Positions 39,971 through 40,894 of a stretch of DNA of 40,894 nucleotides are shown piece after piece (within the stretch, counting starts at the first letter, position 1; each line of letters opens with the position of its first letter). Source of the DNA: Pinguiococcus pyrenoidosus (taxonomy: Eukaryota; Sar; Pinguiophyceae; Pinguiochrysidales; Pinguiochrysidaceae); the NCBI GenBank assembly GCA_019677205.1, contig JAAMXY010000717.1, positions 1-40,894 on the forward strand. The letters run 5' to 3'. A program made the position numbers and the translations under genes. The notes beneath the pieces were generated by a model. That model saw only the letters and a list, made by a program, of their open reading frames with translations, had not been told where the DNA came from and did no database searches.

Positions 39971-40894
39971 CGCGGCGGGTGAAGTGACGCCCGAGTTTCG
40001 AGCGGACGGACGCGAGAAGAGCGCGGGAAAGTCGGTGCGGACGAGAAGAAGTCGGTTTAGCGCCGGTCTTTGGTTACGGAAGCCACCGAGCTCGGAGCTT
40101 GAAGCAAACGTATGACCGGATAAGCTTCTGTCGCTCGAGTTTCAGCTTATGGCTCGCGTGTCCTCGGGTTCTTGCTGGCCGCAGCTTTGCGTTCGAGAAC
40201 GCGGCGAAAGCAGCTTGGCGCGGAGGAACGGGACCCAACCGGTTCGACTCCACAAAGATGACTGTCCCCCCCATTGGTTTGCCTCTTGAGGACAGGACAC
40301 GATTGGACAACAATCTTCACGCGCACATCCGCATCGTCCAATCGGCCCACGACTTCCGACCAGAATCCAGCAAATCTCGAAATCTCGAATTTCAAGGAGT
40401 TCGAAGAAGGACTGAGGTTCATATCACTGCTTTTCGATTGTTACGTCGACCCCTGATTTAGCCATAATCTAAATTGAAGGGCCTTATTCGATGTTTGTTA
40501 CATGGTTGGTCGGTATCCAGCCGTTAGTTGTCCCAGTACCAAACGGCACCTATCGGTTACAATCTAGTTCTAAGTTTTACGAGTAGAGAAAAGGTGATGG
40601 AACCCTGCTCGGGAACTAACAACCAATGAGCGGCCTCACTCCTGTCCATCCATACAACGGAGCAAGAGCAGCCAATCACGTGAGCTTTTTTCCGAACACT
40701 TGAGAATTATTGACCATAACTATATAGACCTTCTTGCAAACCCTATAAATCCATGACAATCTTTTCCATAAATCAGGCTAAATAGTATAGTAATAGACGA
40801 GCTTTCCATGCAGTAGTTTGATTGGTTTATGTTATATGGCTTATGTAAAGAGCTTGATCCATTTTATCAAAATCGTGTCAGATGCGTCTGACAC
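39971..40894. other. right intergenic region, 5' flank of PAE-family gene
   Basis: No supported gene. GCGGGAAA at 40023-40030 lies about 53 bp upstream of the minus-strand ATG. Towards the right edge the DNA becomes AT-rich and promoter-like on the plus strand. A B-box-like GGTTCGACTCC near 40241 does not fold into a tRNA. Confidence 0.5.
40623..40750 (+). promoter_or_regulatory. candidate promoter of a gene beyond the right edge
   Basis: CCAAT at 40623-40627, CCAAT (40672-40676) running directly into the E-box CACGTG (40677-40682), then TATATAG at 40721 and TATAAAT at 40744-40750. The order and spacing resemble a class II promoter. No start codon with a long frame follows before the window ends. 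Confidence 0.35.

Noticed and set aside
40235-40260. Perfect-looking tRNA B box (GGTTCGACTCC)
   Set aside because: Only two stem pairs form around the loop, and no acceptor stem or A box is present upstream.
1-40894. CRISPR arrays, bacterial operons, insertion sequences
   Set aside because: No spaced identical repeats, no transposase-like frames, and clear spliceosomal introns throughout.

Overview
This is nuclear DNA from a microbial eukaryote. Twelve genes are recognised. At least seven are split by short GT-AG introns (41 to 170 bp). Coding DNA is GC-rich and intergenic DNA is more AT-rich, with CCAAT, TATA and E2F-like motifs. The YbeY-type RNase and the ChaN-like protein start with a hydrophobic segment followed by a basic or twin-arginine-like segment, as expected for proteins entering a plastid through the secretory route. 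The sequence fits an alga with a secondary plastid (cryptophyte-like intron sizes), but the species cannot be named from it. There are 42 undetermined bases at 22806..22847.

Layout, left to right: (1) + 1485..4014, a membrane protein with two ABM-type ferredoxin-like domains; (2) - 4435..6057, a torsin/Clp-like AAA+ ATPase in the secretory pathway; (3) + 6416..7432, a DNAJC9-like J protein, divergent from 2; (4) - 7625..17896, a 3398-residue bridge-like lipid-transfer protein of the SABRE/FMP27/BLTP2 type whose membrane anchor is in a short first exon; (5) - 18517..19629, YbeY; (6) - 20121..21258, TraB-domain protein, four exons; (7) + 21428..22651, ChaN-like protein, divergent from 6 and from the same wider fold clan; (8) - 22684..25785, a single-pass M14 zinc carboxypeptidase interrupted by the N gap; (9) + 27244..29900, a disordered protein with a likely N-myristoylation signal; (10) - 30293..34401, an acidic, repeat-rich protein ending in TPR-like helices; (11) + 35094..37478, an intronless orphan of 794 residues preceded by a tandem E2F-like array; (12) - 37948..39970, a pectin acetylesterase/Notum-family protein that seems to lack two catalytic residues.

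The genes do not form an operon or one pathway. Several serve the secretory and membrane system (1, 2, 4, 8, 12), two look plastid-directed (5, 7), and one is a likely histone co-chaperone (3). The least explained items are the orphan gene 11, the disordered pair 9/10, the 270-bp-spaced intergenic repeat at 26.3-26.7 kb, and the hexamer arrays inside introns of genes 6 and 12. Exon boundaries were set by reading-frame continuity and family similarity, by eye; no search or transcript data were available.
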